Source of the DNA: Prorocentrum cordatum
Lineage: Eukaryota > Sar > Dinophyceae > Prorocentrales > Prorocentraceae
NCBI GenBank assembly: GCA_963575745.1
Contig: CAUYUJ010000932.1
Location: 1 to 37,500, forward strand
Direction: 5' to 3'
DNA: 37,500 nt
How positions within the stretch are numbered: the stretch's first letter is position 1; every line of letters begins with the position of its first letter. The position numbers and the translations under genes are program-made. Positions 18,131 through 27,579 of this stretch are shown one piece after another. The notes beneath the pieces were generated by a model that worked only from the letters and a program-made list of their open reading frames with translations, was not told the DNA's origin and did not search any database.

Positions 18131-19393
18131 ATGCCTTGCCCCTCGCCCGCCCGCGGGGACGCGGTCGTCGACGGCCGCGTGTATGCCTGGGGGCCGCTGT
18201 GGGCCGTGGTGCTGATCGTGGTGGTGGCCATGTATGTGGAGACACTCGAGGGGGGGAAGGCCGACGAGAGTGCGGAGGAGTGGGTCCGCCCGGCAGTCCA
18301 CAGCCGCCTTCTTGCTGGTTTCCAGGACGCCGTGTACTTTTCCCAGCGTGGCGAGATCGACGGAGCCCTCTTTGAGAAGCTCGTGAAGAAGGGTGCCGGC
18401 ATGGCGTTGAAGGACGCCAAGGAGCACGGCGAGGCCCCTGTATCCATGACCGTGACCCGGGCGCCCGGCGGGTGGAAGGTCCCGATCGTGGACGTCGTAG
18501 GCGTGGGGTTCGTTCAGCCTGCGCTCCGAGACGGAACCCCTGTCGCTGGAGAGTCGGATGGAGGCGAGGTGGCAGGGACTGCTACGCCCGAGACCGACGT
18601 ATGGTGCGGGGTTGAAGAGGACAACTCGTTGGGCTACGACGTGGGGCGAGAGGTGAGGGCCGTGACGGTTTGCATCGGATGCATGGGCGTCCATTCGCCC
18701 GACGGCAAGAGCGCGGTGTTCGTGGAGCTCCGTGACGAGGACGAGGCTGATTTCGTGAAGGGAGTTGCACCGCGTCCTCGGCCCAAGGAGGCCCCAGCGG
18801 AGGACGCGCACACGCTGGCCATCAAGTTCAACCCGCCAGGCCACTTGTGTGACTGGCGAGATGTGGGCGACAGCTGCCAACAGGAGGGGTTTGAGGACTT
18901 CCCTGGGAGCGGCCTCTGGGGCATGAGCCCGGGCCTGCACTTCTTACGGTGGCGCCGCGCTCCTTTGGACCATCATTCGATGTTCCGCAGTACGTGCTTT
19001 ACGACGCCGGAACAGTGGGGTGTGGCCGAGCATGAGACTTTGCTGCTTATCATCGAGCTTGCGGCGCAAGACGACCTATTGGACGTGACGAACCGGGCGT
19101 GCATAGAGGCAGGAGCTCGTGGGGTGCAGATTATCGAGTGGGCCTACCATGATAAAATCAGGAAGACCGACGCAGGTTCGACCTCGAGGCTATCCATCAA
19201 GAAGGCCATGGCCTTCTCGGGCCGCAGCCGTGGGAGGGGACCCATGATAGTGGTGCCCACTCTCTTTGAGCACGTGAAGTTGCAAGTAGTAAAAGACGCT
19301 GCCATCGTGAAGAATATCAGGAAGACCAAGGAGGACAAGGATATGAGAAGGAAGGACAACAAGGGCAACAACAAGGATGAGGAGAAGGGGTGA
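18131..19393 (+). CDS. Retroelement 1 ORF1, Gag-like protein (420 aa)
   Basis: Presumed nucleocapsid-like protein of the element. A hydrophobic segment (WAVVLIVVVAMYV, about residues 25-37) lies near the N terminus. The best anchor is a stretch at about 285-345: a Trp-Gly-Val-x-x-His block, a helix rich in Leu, then a segment ending in IEWAYHDK. It aligns by position and pattern with the SGVSAEAGVAKHH...IDRAVKK region of ORF1 in retroelement 2. The C terminus is Lys-rich (about 60 residues ending KGNNKDEEKG), fitting nucleic-acid binding. No CCHC zinc knuckle is present. The ATG at 18131 is the first long-frame ATG. The stop (TGA 19391-19393) overlaps the open frame of the RT ORF (frame -1 relative to it), so RT may be reached by frameshift or re-initiation. 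Confidence 0.65.
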   Translation: MPCPSPARGDAVVDGRVYAWGPLWAVVLIVVVAMYVETLEGGKADESAEEWVRPAVHSRLLAGFQDAVYFSQRGEIDGALFEKLVKKGAGMALKDAKEHGEAPVSMTVTRAPGGWKVPIVDVVGVGFVQPALRDGTPVAGESDGGEVAGTATPETDVWCGVEEDNSLGYDVGREVRAVTVCIGCMGVHSPDGKSAVFVELRDEDEADFVKGVAPRPRPKEAPAEDAHTLAIKFNPPGHLCDWRDVGDSCQQEGFEDFPGSGLWGMSPGLHFLRWRRAPLDHHSMFRSTCFTTPEQWGVAEHETLLLIIELAAQDDLLDVTNRACIEAGARGVQIIEWAYHDKIRKTDAGSTSRLSIKKAMAFSGRSRGRGPMIVVPTLFEHVKLQVVKDAAIVKNIRKTKEDKDMRRKDNKGNNKDEEKG

Positions 19394-22300
19394 GATCCCC
19401 CGGGGAGGAGGGGAGCCAGCAATGCCCTCCTGCCCCGACGCTACCTCCGGGCCTGCATCGTACTGTACCTGCTGAAGGTTTAATTCATAGACACCCTCCT
19501 GGGCTTGGGCCTCCCGGTTCTGATCGACCTCCTCGGCCGCTTCAAGCGGACGGCCCTCGCCATCGGGACATTTTTCCTCTTCCTTATCTCGCCCAGGGTA
19601 GTGCTGACTTGGGCGCGCCGTTCTACTCAGCGGCCACTGGCAACGACCGATTTCAGGCTCCCTGTCGGAGCGTGAGGCGTCGCATTTTGAGGCGCCAGGC
19701 CGTCGCCAGTTTGGCCAGCCAGGCGATCTACACCCTCAACGACTTGGCAGGCGGCGAGCGGGGGTCTTCCGTCTCACAGCCTGGCGAGGGACGGGCCCCG
19801 CACGTGGTAGTGCAGCGACGTGTATATGCGGCCGCCGCGGCGATGGGCCCGCCACCAGCTCTCTCGCCCTCGGGGGCCCTGCAGGAGCTCCGGGGGTGCA
19901 CGGTGTACGAGGACGTCCAGTCCACCGTGGTGCCCTTCGACGACATGAAGGCCTCCCTGCCGATGAGCGGTAATCGTCCCGTCCCTTTGGCAGAACTTTT
20001 TGGGGCCGGTGGTCAAGCTGAAGTCGACGGGTTTCTTGATACTCATCTTCTCGAACCAGAAGCAGCCTCCCTCAACCTCAAGGGGGCCCCTCGGGAGACC
20101 TACATGGACGAGGTGCTTCGTAACTCTCCGCATGATTACCAGCGGCTGGTCAAGAGGCTCGAGAGAGCCGGGATGATTGACTACACCATCCAGCCGAAGG
20201 AGTTTTGTTCGCTTTTCTTCGTGAGAAAGAAGAGCGGGGGCCAGCGGCTCGTCGTGGACTGCCGCCGCTCCAACTGCTGGTTCTCGGCCGCCGACCCCGT
20301 CGAGCTCAGCGCGGGAGCTGGCCTCGGGAACCTTGAGGTGCCGGGCGGGGCGCGGCTCTACGTGGGGCACGTGGACATCAAGGATGCCTTCTACCACTTC
20401 GAGCTGCCGGAGCGCGTGCGCGACCTGTTCGCGCTGCCGTCGGTTCTGGCCTGGATGGCCGGCCTTGCTGAGGTGGGCGGCGTGAGAGTGGGCCCGGGCG
20501 CTCCTGTATATCCTCGGCTCCGAGTGCTTCCCATGGGTTGGTCACGCGCACTGTGGGTTTGTCAGACTTTGCATCGCCGCATCATCGGCGACATTCCAGG
20601 CCTCGAATCCACTTCTTTTCTACGCGACCGAGGGCCAGCGCCCGCGACCACCCCTGCGTGCCACACCGTCTACGTTGACAATTTTCTGGCGCTGGGCACC
20701 TGCCGATCGACAGTCGAGCGGCTGGTGCGTCAGGTCGATGAAGCTCTGCAGTCCCGGGGCCTTCCGACACACGAGGTTGCCACGAGCTCTCTGGAGGAGG
20801 AGGTCCTGGGGTGGGAAATCAACGGACGACTGGGCTTCATTCGACCGCGGCCCGAGCGTGCCTGGCGCATACGTCTTGCGCTGGACGGTTTGTTAGAATC
20901 GAGGAAGGTGTCCGCCCGCGACATCGAGAAAGTTGTGGGGCACTGTACCTTCCTGGCCCTCCTCAGTCGGACATCGCTCTCCATCTTCCGGTCCGTCTAC
21001 ACCTTTATCGCTCGTCATCGTGACCGCGGTACCGTGCCGCTCTGGGACTCGGTTCGCTGGGAGCTCGAGGCCTTCAGGGACGTCATTCCCTTGATTCGTC
21101 GTGATTTTGGGGCTCCGTGGAGTTCGAAGGTTATGGCTTCAGACGCTTCTTTCTGGGGCTACGGCGTCGTCTCGCGGGGCCTCCCTCCAGACGCAGTTCA
21201 ACAACTAGGGCGTGTCAGTGAACGGTGGCGTTTCTCGGGTAAGGCTCAGGTAAGATCTCGTGAAGGGGTTCTGGGGCCTGACGGGGAGCTCGACATCGGC
21301 GACTGGGTGGAGAAGGTGGGGGAGGACACTCGGGAGAGGGAGGACACCCTTTCGGATCTGCCGGAGGTCTTGAAGGAGAGGGGGTGGGCGGTGCTGATGA
21401 GCAAGAAATGGGAGGTCCCCATCCACAACATTGTTCAAGGAGAGGCTCGGGGCCTCACTGCGGCAGTTAAACATGTGTGCCGATCGCTGAAGAATTTCGG
21501 ACGTCGCCACCTTCTTATGTTGGACTCCCTCACTTGCGTACTGGCTCTGTGCAAGGGGCGGTCATCCGCCGTGGGCGTCTGCGCCGCTCTCCGATCCGTG
21601 GCCGCCCATGGCCTTGCCGCGGGCGCGGTCTTCTCGGGCCGCTGGTTCCCCAGCGAGTGGAACCATGCTGACGGGCCATCGCGGGGGCTCGGCCACTCTG
21701 GATACGGAGGCGCCGCTGCTGGCAAGGTCGACGCCCGGAGCAACCACTGCTCCGCGGGTGACAGCTGCAGCGCCGCGGGGGAGGCCGAGGTCGCCCGCGC
21801 TCGCCTACCTTGTGCAGGCGTGCCCAGTGCTGGGTCGGCGACGGCCGAGGGGGTCCTCGCCGCCGAGCGCGGCGACGGCAGGCTCTCGGCCGAGCCCGCC
21901 GCCTTGGCGCCCGTCGGGCCCTGCGAGGACATGCCCGCGGCTGCTGCGCAGCGCGGCCACCCAGCGGAAGGCAGCGCGGCGAGCGCTGCGGCTGCCGGTG
22001 GCAGACCGACAGCGGTATCTGCAGGCTCGCTCCGTTCGGACCGATGCAGTTCGCCGACGCTACTCGGAGTTCTTAGACGAGCTGGACCAGTGGCTTGGGC
22101 TCAGCGGCCTAAGTCGCAGGCCGTGCCCGAGCGGCCCCCTGGGAGCTGGGGCCATAGGCCAGTTCGACCAGGACGTGAGCGACTGGATGAACGAGCAGTA
22201 CATGGAGGGCTACGACCGCTGGCGCGGCTCGAACCTGATGGCGGCGATCGCCTGGGCGGACCCTCGCCTGGGCCGCGTGGGGGGCCATGGGCTTCCCCTC

Positions 22301-23241
22301 TCGCGGCAGGCGCTGAAGGGGTGGCGGAACCTGACGCCGGCCGCCAGCCGCCTGCCCCTGCCGGCCGAGGTGGTGTTTGCCCTCGCGATGGAGCTGCTGG
22401 TGATGAACCGCTGGGACATGGCCCTGTGCACCATGCTGTCCCTCGTGTTCCTGATGAGGCCCAGCGACTGGAGGACGGTGCGCGTCGAGCACCTGGTGCC
22501 GCCTGCTGTGGGAGGCAGTCGCGGGCTCGCCCATTGGAGCCTGGTGCTGCGCCCTCTGGAAGACGAGGGCAGCCTGCCAAGCAAGACGGGGGAGTTCGAC
22601 GAGTCGCTGCTGCTGGACCTGGACGACGGCCAGTGGCTAGCGCCGCTTTGCCAGCGCCTCGTGCTCGGCCGCGACCCACAGGAGCCCCTGTTCGCTTTCA
22701 GCCAGGCCGAGTTCGCGCGGTGCTTCAAGATGGCCGGCGCAAAGTTGATGCTGCAGCGCCCTCCGCCGCCGTACATCCTGCGGCACTCGGGCGCCAGCCG
22801 CGACTTCGCCGAGCAGCGCAGGGCGCTGGTCGGGGTGAGCGCCGGGGGGAGGTGGCGCACAGACGCGAGTGTCAGGCGCTACGAGAAAGGGGGAAGGCTG
22901 GGCAGCGAGTTCGCCGAGCTGCCGCTCAGCCTCCAGGGCCATGCACGCTGGTGCCTCAGGTACCTCCCCGCGGCGCTCTCCGGATCGCTGCGGCCACGCG
23001 GGTACCGCGCCCTCTGAGGATGCGGATCTTTCTGGAGGTGTTCGCAGGCACCGCTCGGCTAGGCCGAGCGATGGCATCGCAGGGTTTTCACGTACTTGCC
23101 TGGGATGTGAAGTATGGCGATCAGTACGACCTCACCTCCCCTTCGAAGCGCTCACTGATTCGCGGGTGGATTCTCAGTCGTGCGATATTAGCTCGTCGTG
23201 GTCTCGAGCGCGGGACATCCCTCCAGGCCCACCGCCGCTGA
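19390..23241 (+). CDS. Retroelement 1 RT-RNase H frame, open through to the MT start
   Basis: Replicates the element by reverse transcription. RT motifs: KKSGGQRLVVDCRRSN (about 280-296), HVDIKDAFYHFEL with catalytic Asp near 329, LPMGWSRALW (about 380), and motif C as YVDN (about 428-431) in place of YxDD. RNase H: MASDASFWGYG (Asp about 585), GEARGL (about 684), MLDSL (about 710), and WNHADGPSRG (about 757-766). Recognisable RT-RH ends near 21690. The frame then stays open for ~1.3 kb opposite the recombinase gene, which is in the +1 frame, and joins directly into the methyltransferase start at 23020. The first codon of the frame (19390) is GTG; translation may depend on frameshifting from ORF1, and the first internal ATG is at about 19840. 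Related to DIRS-type RT. Confidence 0.85.
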   Translation: MRSPGEEGSQQCPPAPTLPPGLHRTVPAEGLIHRHPPGLGPPGSDRPPRPLQADGPRHRDIFPLPYLAQGSADLGAPFYSAATGNDRFQAPCRSVRRRILRRQAVASLASQAIYTLNDLAGGERGSSVSQPGEGRAPHVVVQRRVYAAAAAMGPPPALSPSGALQELRGCTVYEDVQSTVVPFDDMKASLPMSGNRPVPLAELFGAGGQAEVDGFLDTHLLEPEAASLNLKGAPRETYMDEVLRNSPHDYQRLVKRLERAGMIDYTIQPKEFCSLFFVRKKSGGQRLVVDCRRSNCWFSAADPVELSAGAGLGNLEVPGGARLYVGHVDIKDAFYHFELPERVRDLFALPSVLAWMAGLAEVGGVRVGPGAPVYPRLRVLPMGWSRALWVCQTLHRRIIGDIPGLESTSFLRDRGPAPATTPACHTVYVDNFLALGTCRSTVERLVRQVDEALQSRGLPTHEVATSSLEEEVLGWEINGRLGFIRPRPERAWRIRLALDGLLESRKVSARDIEKVVGHCTFLALLSRTSLSIFRSVYTFIARHRDRGTVPLWDSVRWELEAFRDVIPLIRRDFGAPWSSKVMASDASFWGYGVVSRGLPPDAVQQLGRVSERWRFSGKAQVRSREGVLGPDGELDIGDWVEKVGEDTREREDTLSDLPEVLKERGWAVLMSKKWEVPIHNIVQGEARGLTAAVKHVCRSLKNFGRRHLLMLDSLTCVLALCKGRSSAVGVCAALRSVAAHGLAAGAVFSGRWFPSEWNHADGPSRGLGHSGYGGAAAGKVDARSNHCSAGDSCSAAGEAEVARARLPCAGVPSAGSATAEGVLAAERGDGRLSAEPAALAPVGPCEDMPAAAAQRGHPAEGSAASAAAAGGRPTAVSAGSLRSDRCSSPTLLGVLRRAGPVAWAQRPKSQAVPERPPGSWGHRPVRPGRERLDERAVHGGLRPLARLEPDGGDRLGGPSPGPRGGPWASPLAAGAEGVAEPDAGRQPPAPAGRGGVCPRDGAAGDEPLGHGPVHHAVPRVPDEAQRLEDGARRAPGAACCGRQSRARPLEPGAAPSGRRGQPAKQDGGVRRVAAAGPGRRPVASAALPAPRARPRPTGAPVRFQPGRVRAVLQDGRRKVDAAAPSAAVHPAALGRQPRLRRAAQGAGRGERRGEVAHRRECQALRERGKAGQRVRRAAAQPPGPCTLVPQVPPRGALRIAAATRVPRPLRMRIFLEVFAGTARLGRAMASQGFHVLAWDVKYGDQYDLTSPSKRSLIRGWILSRAILARRGLERGTSLQAHRR
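21608..23017 (+). CDS. Retroelement 1 tyrosine recombinase (469 aa)
   Basis: Integrates the element through DNA strand exchange and replaces a DDE integrase. The N-terminal helical region (about 125-250) precedes the catalytic domain. Catalytic signatures: Arg in LVFLMRPSDW (Arg284); an Arg-His pair in YILRHSGAS (Arg392-His393); and GGRWRTDASVRRYEKGG with the presumed nucleophile Tyr425. This set is typical of the YR family. The frame is +1 relative to RT-RH and overlaps the last RNase H motif by about 80 bases, so it is probably expressed by frameshift or an independent start (ATG at 21608). The stop is two bases before the ATG of the methyltransferase frame. The first ~110 residues are Arg/Pro/Ala-rich and may not be translated. 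Confidence 0.8.
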   Translation: MALPRARSSRAAGSPASGTMLTGHRGGSATLDTEAPLLARSTPGATTAPRVTAAAPRGRPRSPALAYLVQACPVLGRRRPRGSSPPSAATAGSRPSPPPWRPSGPARTCPRLLRSAATQRKAARRALRLPVADRQRYLQARSVRTDAVRRRYSEFLDELDQWLGLSGLSRRPCPSGPLGAGAIGQFDQDVSDWMNEQYMEGYDRWRGSNLMAAIAWADPRLGRVGGHGLPLSRQALKGWRNLTPAASRLPLPAEVVFALAMELLVMNRWDMALCTMLSLVFLMRPSDWRTVRVEHLVPPAVGGSRGLAHWSLVLRPLEDEGSLPSKTGEFDESLLLDLDDGQWLAPLCQRLVLGRDPQEPLFAFSQAEFARCFKMAGAKLMLQRPPPPYILRHSGASRDFAEQRRALVGVSAGGRWRTDASVRRYEKGGRLGSEFAELPLSLQGHARWCLRYLPAALSGSLRPRGYRAL

Positions 23242-23741
23242 GGTCTAACGACCTCGTCATGGGGCTCAGAGGCCTGTCGGCAGCTGACCAGGCCAAAGTC
23301 GATCTGGGAAACACCCTCATGTCTTTCACTGTATCGTGCTTGCATGTCTGTAGAAGAATGAGGATTTCTGGCACAATGGAGAACCCCGCCACCAGTAGGA
23401 TTTGGCTAGCGCCTGCCGTCGTCTCCCTCGCTCGTAATCCCTCCTCCCAACTTGTTTCAACCGACTTTTGCCAATTCGGGACGCCCTGGCGTAAAAGGAC
23501 ACAGTTTTTGGGCGTCCTGATTGATTTGTCCTTGATTAAAATATAGTGTAAAAGAAGGAATAATTTGTGCTCGGCCTCTCAGAGGCCTCACCAGAACCTC
23601 CAGGGTAAAAACTCGGAGGGTCGATTTTGGACAGAGGTGGCTGAACCATACCCCCCTCGGCTCTGTCGAGCGTTGGCACTGGCCTTCTCTGATGCTCTCG
23701 TCGCGCTCAAGGCGCAAGGTATGGCCAGTCACCTCGGGTAG
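23020..23741 (+). pseudogene. Retroelement 1 methyltransferase-like domain, broken
   Basis: Class I SAM-methyltransferase-like domain related to cytosine-5 enzymes. SAM-binding start FLEVFAGTARLGRAM; then WDVKYGDQYDLTS. After GWILSRAI (about 23190) the frame shifts: the rest (SSWSRARDIPPGPPPLRS, MENPATSRIW, CQFGTPWRKRTQF) lies in another frame. The Pro-Cys of the catalytic loop, present as GTPCTGW in retroelement 2, is missing at this junction. An in-frame TAG at 23544 interrupts before a still recognisable tail (WTEVAEPYPPRLCRALA) that aligns with the TSFAAAYPPRLAVALA tail of element 2. So the domain is real by homology but inactive as written. Confidence 0.75.
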
Positions 23742-23821
23742 GTTAGTAGGTTTAATCGTTTTCATGCGGCCCTCCGGGCCAGTGGACAAGTAAAGTTGGC
23801 TCTCTCTTTTCTGTCAGTACG

Positions 23822-23946
23822 GATCTGGTGGCCGGCGCTGCTCTCATATATATGTGATTGCCGGCGCCTGCCGTCTCTCAGGTCCTGGCGGAAGTTGAGC
23901 CTCTCAGATAAAAAATTGTCCCTGGTCTAGGGGGGGGTGGAATACA
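23822..23946 (+). repeat. Split direct repeat B1
   Basis: GATCTGGTGGCCGGCGCTGC at the start, then CTCTCAGATAAAAAATTGTC and a G run ending GGTGGAATACA. Matches B2 with one T/C difference and a one-base change in the G run. It contains GCCGGCGC twice. The B1-A2 junction (AATACA|TTGCAG) is what a circular intermediate would show. Confidence 0.9.
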
Positions 23947-24025
23947 TTGCAGTGTTCCACACGAGTTTGTATTGCAGCTCGCTTATATGGCCGTCCACCG
24001 TATGTGGCTACCTCTGCTCAAGCCT
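23947..24025 (+). repeat. Split direct repeat A2 (79 bp)
   Basis: Second copy of the A repeat, directly abutting B1. 24026-24068 is a short C/T-rich spacer before B2. Confidence 0.9.
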
Positions 24026-24068
24026 CCCACCCGCTTACCACCCTGCTCTCTCAGTGCTGCTCCCTAAT

Positions 24069-24194
24069 GATCTGGTGGCCGGCGCTGCTCTCATATATCT
24101 GTGATTGCCGGCGCCTGCCGTCTCTCAGGTCCTGGCGGAAGTTGAGCCTCTCAGATAAAAAATTGTCCCTGGTCTAGGGGGGGGGTGGAATACA
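24069..24194 (+). repeat. Split direct repeat B2, right end of retroelement 1
   Basis: Second B copy, ending GGTGGAATACA and followed at once by host repeat sequence (CAAAATCGCGAAGATGGCC) that continues the unit left at 17765. Confidence 0.9.
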
Positions 24195-24766
24195 ACAAAA
24201 TCGCGAAGATGGCCCAAGATGGCCTCCAAGTCCGCCCGAGATGGTCCAAGACGGCCTCCAAAACGGCCCAAGAGAGTCCAAGACGGCCCAAGACGGTCCA
24301 AGAGGTCCTCCAGGAGAGTCCGAAGAGGCCAAAATCATTGATTTTTCCTTGGTTTTTGAAGGATTCTGGCATTTGCGCCTTTTCGGCTCTCCGACGGCTC
24401 GAGACGGCCCAAGAAGCCCCCAAGATCGCCCAAGAGGCCCCCAAGAGAGCCCCATGATGGCCCAAGTGGCCTCCAAGATGGCCCCTAGAGGGCCCCAAGA
24501 GGGCCCAAGAGGCCTCCAACACGCCCAAGATGGCCTCCAAGACGCCCAAGATGGCCTCCAAGACGGCCCTGGAGCATTCCAAGCGGGCCCCAAGTCGGCC
24601 CATAGAGGCCCCCCAAACGGCTTCCGACGGCTTCAGACGTGCCAGGAACCCACCAAGATGGCCGAAGTTGGCTCGAAGCTGGCCCGAGACGGCCCAAAAA
24701 ACCCCAAAGATCGCCCAAAGCTTGCCCAAGAGGCCTCCAAGACGGCCAAGATGACCTTCAAGATGC

Positions 24767-25030
24767 CCACGTGTTCCCCGAAGGCTTTCCAAACCGATTC
24801 GGGGAACACGTGGTCCGATAGCTTGGCAGGTCTGGCCTCAACGTTCGGCCACATAGGCGCTTCCAAAAAGGCAGGGGGCGGCGGTGATTCGCCGTAGGCG
24901 TCTTCGATCCGCCGCCCCCTGTGGTCTTGCCACAGGGGTGCACGGCGTGCTGGATGTTTCAGGTTTTGGTTTTGGTTCTTTTTCTAAAAGAACTCCCCAG
25001 TGGGCTTCGGCCCGTCCCGCCGGCCACCCG
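24767..25030. repeat. Hairpin core copy 3
   Basis: Palindrome CCACGTGTTCCCCGAA (24767-24782) pairs perfectly with 24798-24813. Hairpin 2 is extended: CCCCTGTGG (24916-24924) with CCACAGGGG (24930-24938). Then GTTCTTTTTCTAAAAGAAC and CCAGTGGGCTTCGGCCCG. Confidence 0.85.
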
Positions 25031-25049
25031 CAAGTTTCCGAAAATCCAT

Positions 25050-26480
25050 CTGTCAATGCCTTTGTTGCCCCAACTTGGCCCAAGATGGCCTCCAAGACGG
25101 CCAAGATGGCCCAAGATGGCCTCCAAGATGCTTCCAAGACGGCCAAGATGGCCTCCAAGACGGGTAAGATGGCTCCAAGATGCACCCAAGACGGCCCAAG
25201 ATGGCCTCAAGATGGTCTAAGACGGCCCAAAAGGCCCGCAAAAGGCCTCCAAGACGGCCCAAGAGCCCTCCAAGACGCCCTCCAGGAAGGCCCGAATAGG
25301 TTAAAATCATTGATTTTCCTTAGGTTTTTCAAGGATTTTGGCATGTTCTTCTTTTCAGCTCTCCGAAGACGGCCCAAGAGGTCCCAAGGTCGCCCCAACA
25401 TCGCCCCAACAGCACCCAAGAGGCCTCCAAGATGGCCCCATGACGGCCCAAGAGGCCCCCAAGAAGGCCCCAAGAGGGCCTCAAGACGGCCCAAGAGGCC
25501 TCCAAGACGCCCAAGATGGCCTCCAAGACGGCCAAGATGGCCCAAGATGGCCTCCAAGATGCCTCCAAGACGGCCAAGATGGCCTCCAAGACGGGTAAGA
25601 TGGCTCCAAGATGCACCCAAGACGGTCCAAGATGGCCTCAAGATGGTCTCAGACGGCCCAAAAGGCCGGCAAAAGGCCTCCAAGACGGCCCAAGAGCCCT
25701 CCAAGACGCCCTCCAGGAAGGCCCGAATAGGTTAAAATCATTGATTTTCCTTAGGTTTTTGAAGGATTTTGGCATGTTCTTCTTTTCAGCTCTCCGACGG
25801 CCCCAGACGGCCCATGAGGTCCCCAACATCGCCCCAACAGCACCCAAGAGGCCTCCAAGATGGCCCCATGACGGCCCAAGAGGCCCCCAAGAAGGCCCAA
25901 GAGGGCCTCAAGACGGCCCAAGAGGCCTCCAAGACGCCCAAGATGGCCTCCAAGACGCCAAGATGGCCCACCTCCAGGCCTCCAAGGCCAAGGCCCCCAA
26001 GACGCTCCAGGACCTCCCCGGCCCAAAAGCCCGCAAAAGGCCTCCAAGACGGCCCAAGAGCCCTCCAAGACGCCCTCCAGGAAGGCCCGAATAGGTTAAA
26101 ATCATTGATTTTCCTAGAAGGATTTTGGCATGTTCTTCTTTTCAGCTCTCCGACGGCCCAGACGGCCCATGAGGTCCCCAACATCGCCCCAACAGCACCC
26201 AAGAGGCCTCCAAGATGGCCCCATGACGGCCCAAGAGGCCCCCAAGAAGGCCCCAAGAGGGCCTCAAGACGGCCCAAGAGGCCTCCAAGACGCCCAAGAT
26301 GGCCTCCAAGACGGCCAAGATGGCCCAAGATGGCCTCCAAGATGCCTCCAAGACGGCCAAGATGGCCTCCAAGACGGGTAAGATGGCTCCAAGATGCACC
26401 CAAGACGGCCCAAGATGGCCTCAAGATGGTCTAAGACGGCCCAAAAGGCCCGCAAAAGGCCTCCAAGACGGCCCAGACGG
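25050..26480. repeat. Sub-array of ~370-430 bp units
   Basis: Three to four copies of a shorter unit, each with CCAAGATGCACCCAAGACGG or a close variant and an AT island with AAAATCATTGATTTT at about 25305, 25735 and 26098. Offsets are about 430 and 365 bp. These units lack the hairpin core. Confidence 0.8.
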
Positions 26481-26645
26481 CGTCAGGCAGAACAGGAAGG
26501 CCGCAAGGCATCCAAAGAGGCCCCCAAGATGCTTCCAAGACCGCACATGTGGCCCAATATAAACCCAGAGTAGCCAAAAAGGCACTCAAGAGACCTCCTC
26601 CTCCATTCCCCCCCTTCCTATCTCTCCTCTCCTCCCCGTCCTCCC

Positions 26646-26890
26646 CCACGTGTTCCCCGAAGGCTGTAAAGACCGATTCGGGGAACATATGGCCCAATAA
26701 CTTGGCAGACCTCTGGCCACAGCAGTCGGCCGCATCGGCGCTTCCGAAAGGGCAGGGGGCGGCGGTGATTCGCCGTAGGCGTCTTCGATCCGCCGCCCCC
26801 TGCTTGCAGGGGTGCACGGCGTGCTGGATGATTCAGGTTTTGGTTTTGGTTCTTTTTCTAAAAGAACTCCCCAGTGGGCTTCGGCCCGTC
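26646..26890. repeat. Hairpin core copy 4
   Basis: Palindrome with a changed right arm (ATATGG for ACGTGG) and a changed loop. Hairpin 2 is CCCCTGC/GCAGGGG at 26797-26812. Preceded by a C/T-rich stretch at 26595-26645. Confidence 0.8.
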
Positions 26891-27579
26891 CCGCCGGCCA
26901 CCCGCGAATTGCCCAAAACCCATCTCTCAATGCCCAAAAACGGCCGTTTCGCTCGGGACATCCTCAAAAAATCGCGAAGATGGCCCAAGATGGCCTCCAA
27001 GTCGCCCGAGATGGTCCAAGACGGCCTCCAAAACGGCCCAAGAGAGTCCAAGACGGCCCAAGACGGCCCAAGAGGCCCCCCAGAGGCCTCCCAGACGGCC
27101 CAAGAGGCCTCCAAGAGGTCCTCCAGGAGAGTCCGAAGAGGCCAAAATCATTGATTTTCCATTGGTTTTTGAAGGATTTTGGCATTTGCGCCTTTTCGGC
27201 TCTCCGACGGCTCAAGACGGCCCAAGAAGCCCCCAAGATCGCCCAAGAGGCCCCCAAGAGAGCCCCATGATGGCCCAAGTGGCCTCCAAGATGGCCCCTA
27301 GAGGGCGCCAAGAGGGCTCAAGAGGCCTCCAACACGCCCAAGATGGCCTCCCAGACGCCCAAGATGGCCTCCAAGACGGCCCTGGAGCATTCCAAGCGGG
27401 CCCCAAGTTGGCCCATAGAGGCCCCCCAAACGGCTTCCGACGGCTTCAGACGTGCCAGGAACCCACCAAGATGGCCGAAGTTGGCTCGAAGCTGGCCCGA
27501 GACGGCCCAAAAAGCCCCAAAGATCGCCCAAAGCTTGCCCAAGAGGCCTCCAAGACGGCCAAGATGACCTTCAAGATGC

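Larger units (their letters stand above)
17766..24194 (+). mobile_element. Retroelement 1: complete tyrosine-recombinase (DIRS/PAT-like) element, 6.4 kb
   Basis: Ends are fixed two ways. First, terminal sequences occur as split direct repeats: A (79 bp) at 17766 and 23947, B (~125 bp) at 23822 and 24069, giving A1-genes-B1-A2-B2, the layout known for PAT/Ngaro-type elements. Second, the host repeat GGGACATCCTC then AAAAAATCGCGAAG is uninterrupted in sister units at 16691, 26957 and 27893 but split here. No target-site duplication is evident, as expected for recombinase-mediated integration. Contents in order: Gag-like ORF, RT-RNase H, tyrosine recombinase, methyltransferase-like remnant. The long terminal repeats and integrase DDE domain of LTR elements are absent. 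Confidence 0.85.

Noticed and set aside
17837-18940. 367-codon minus-strand frame opposite the Gag-like ORF
   Set aside because: Third-position GC of the sense gene produces stop-free antisense; no motif seen.
21700-23020. Ala/Gly/Arg-rich translation opposite the recombinase as a separate domain
   Set aside because: No recognisable motif; retained only as an observation about the open frame.
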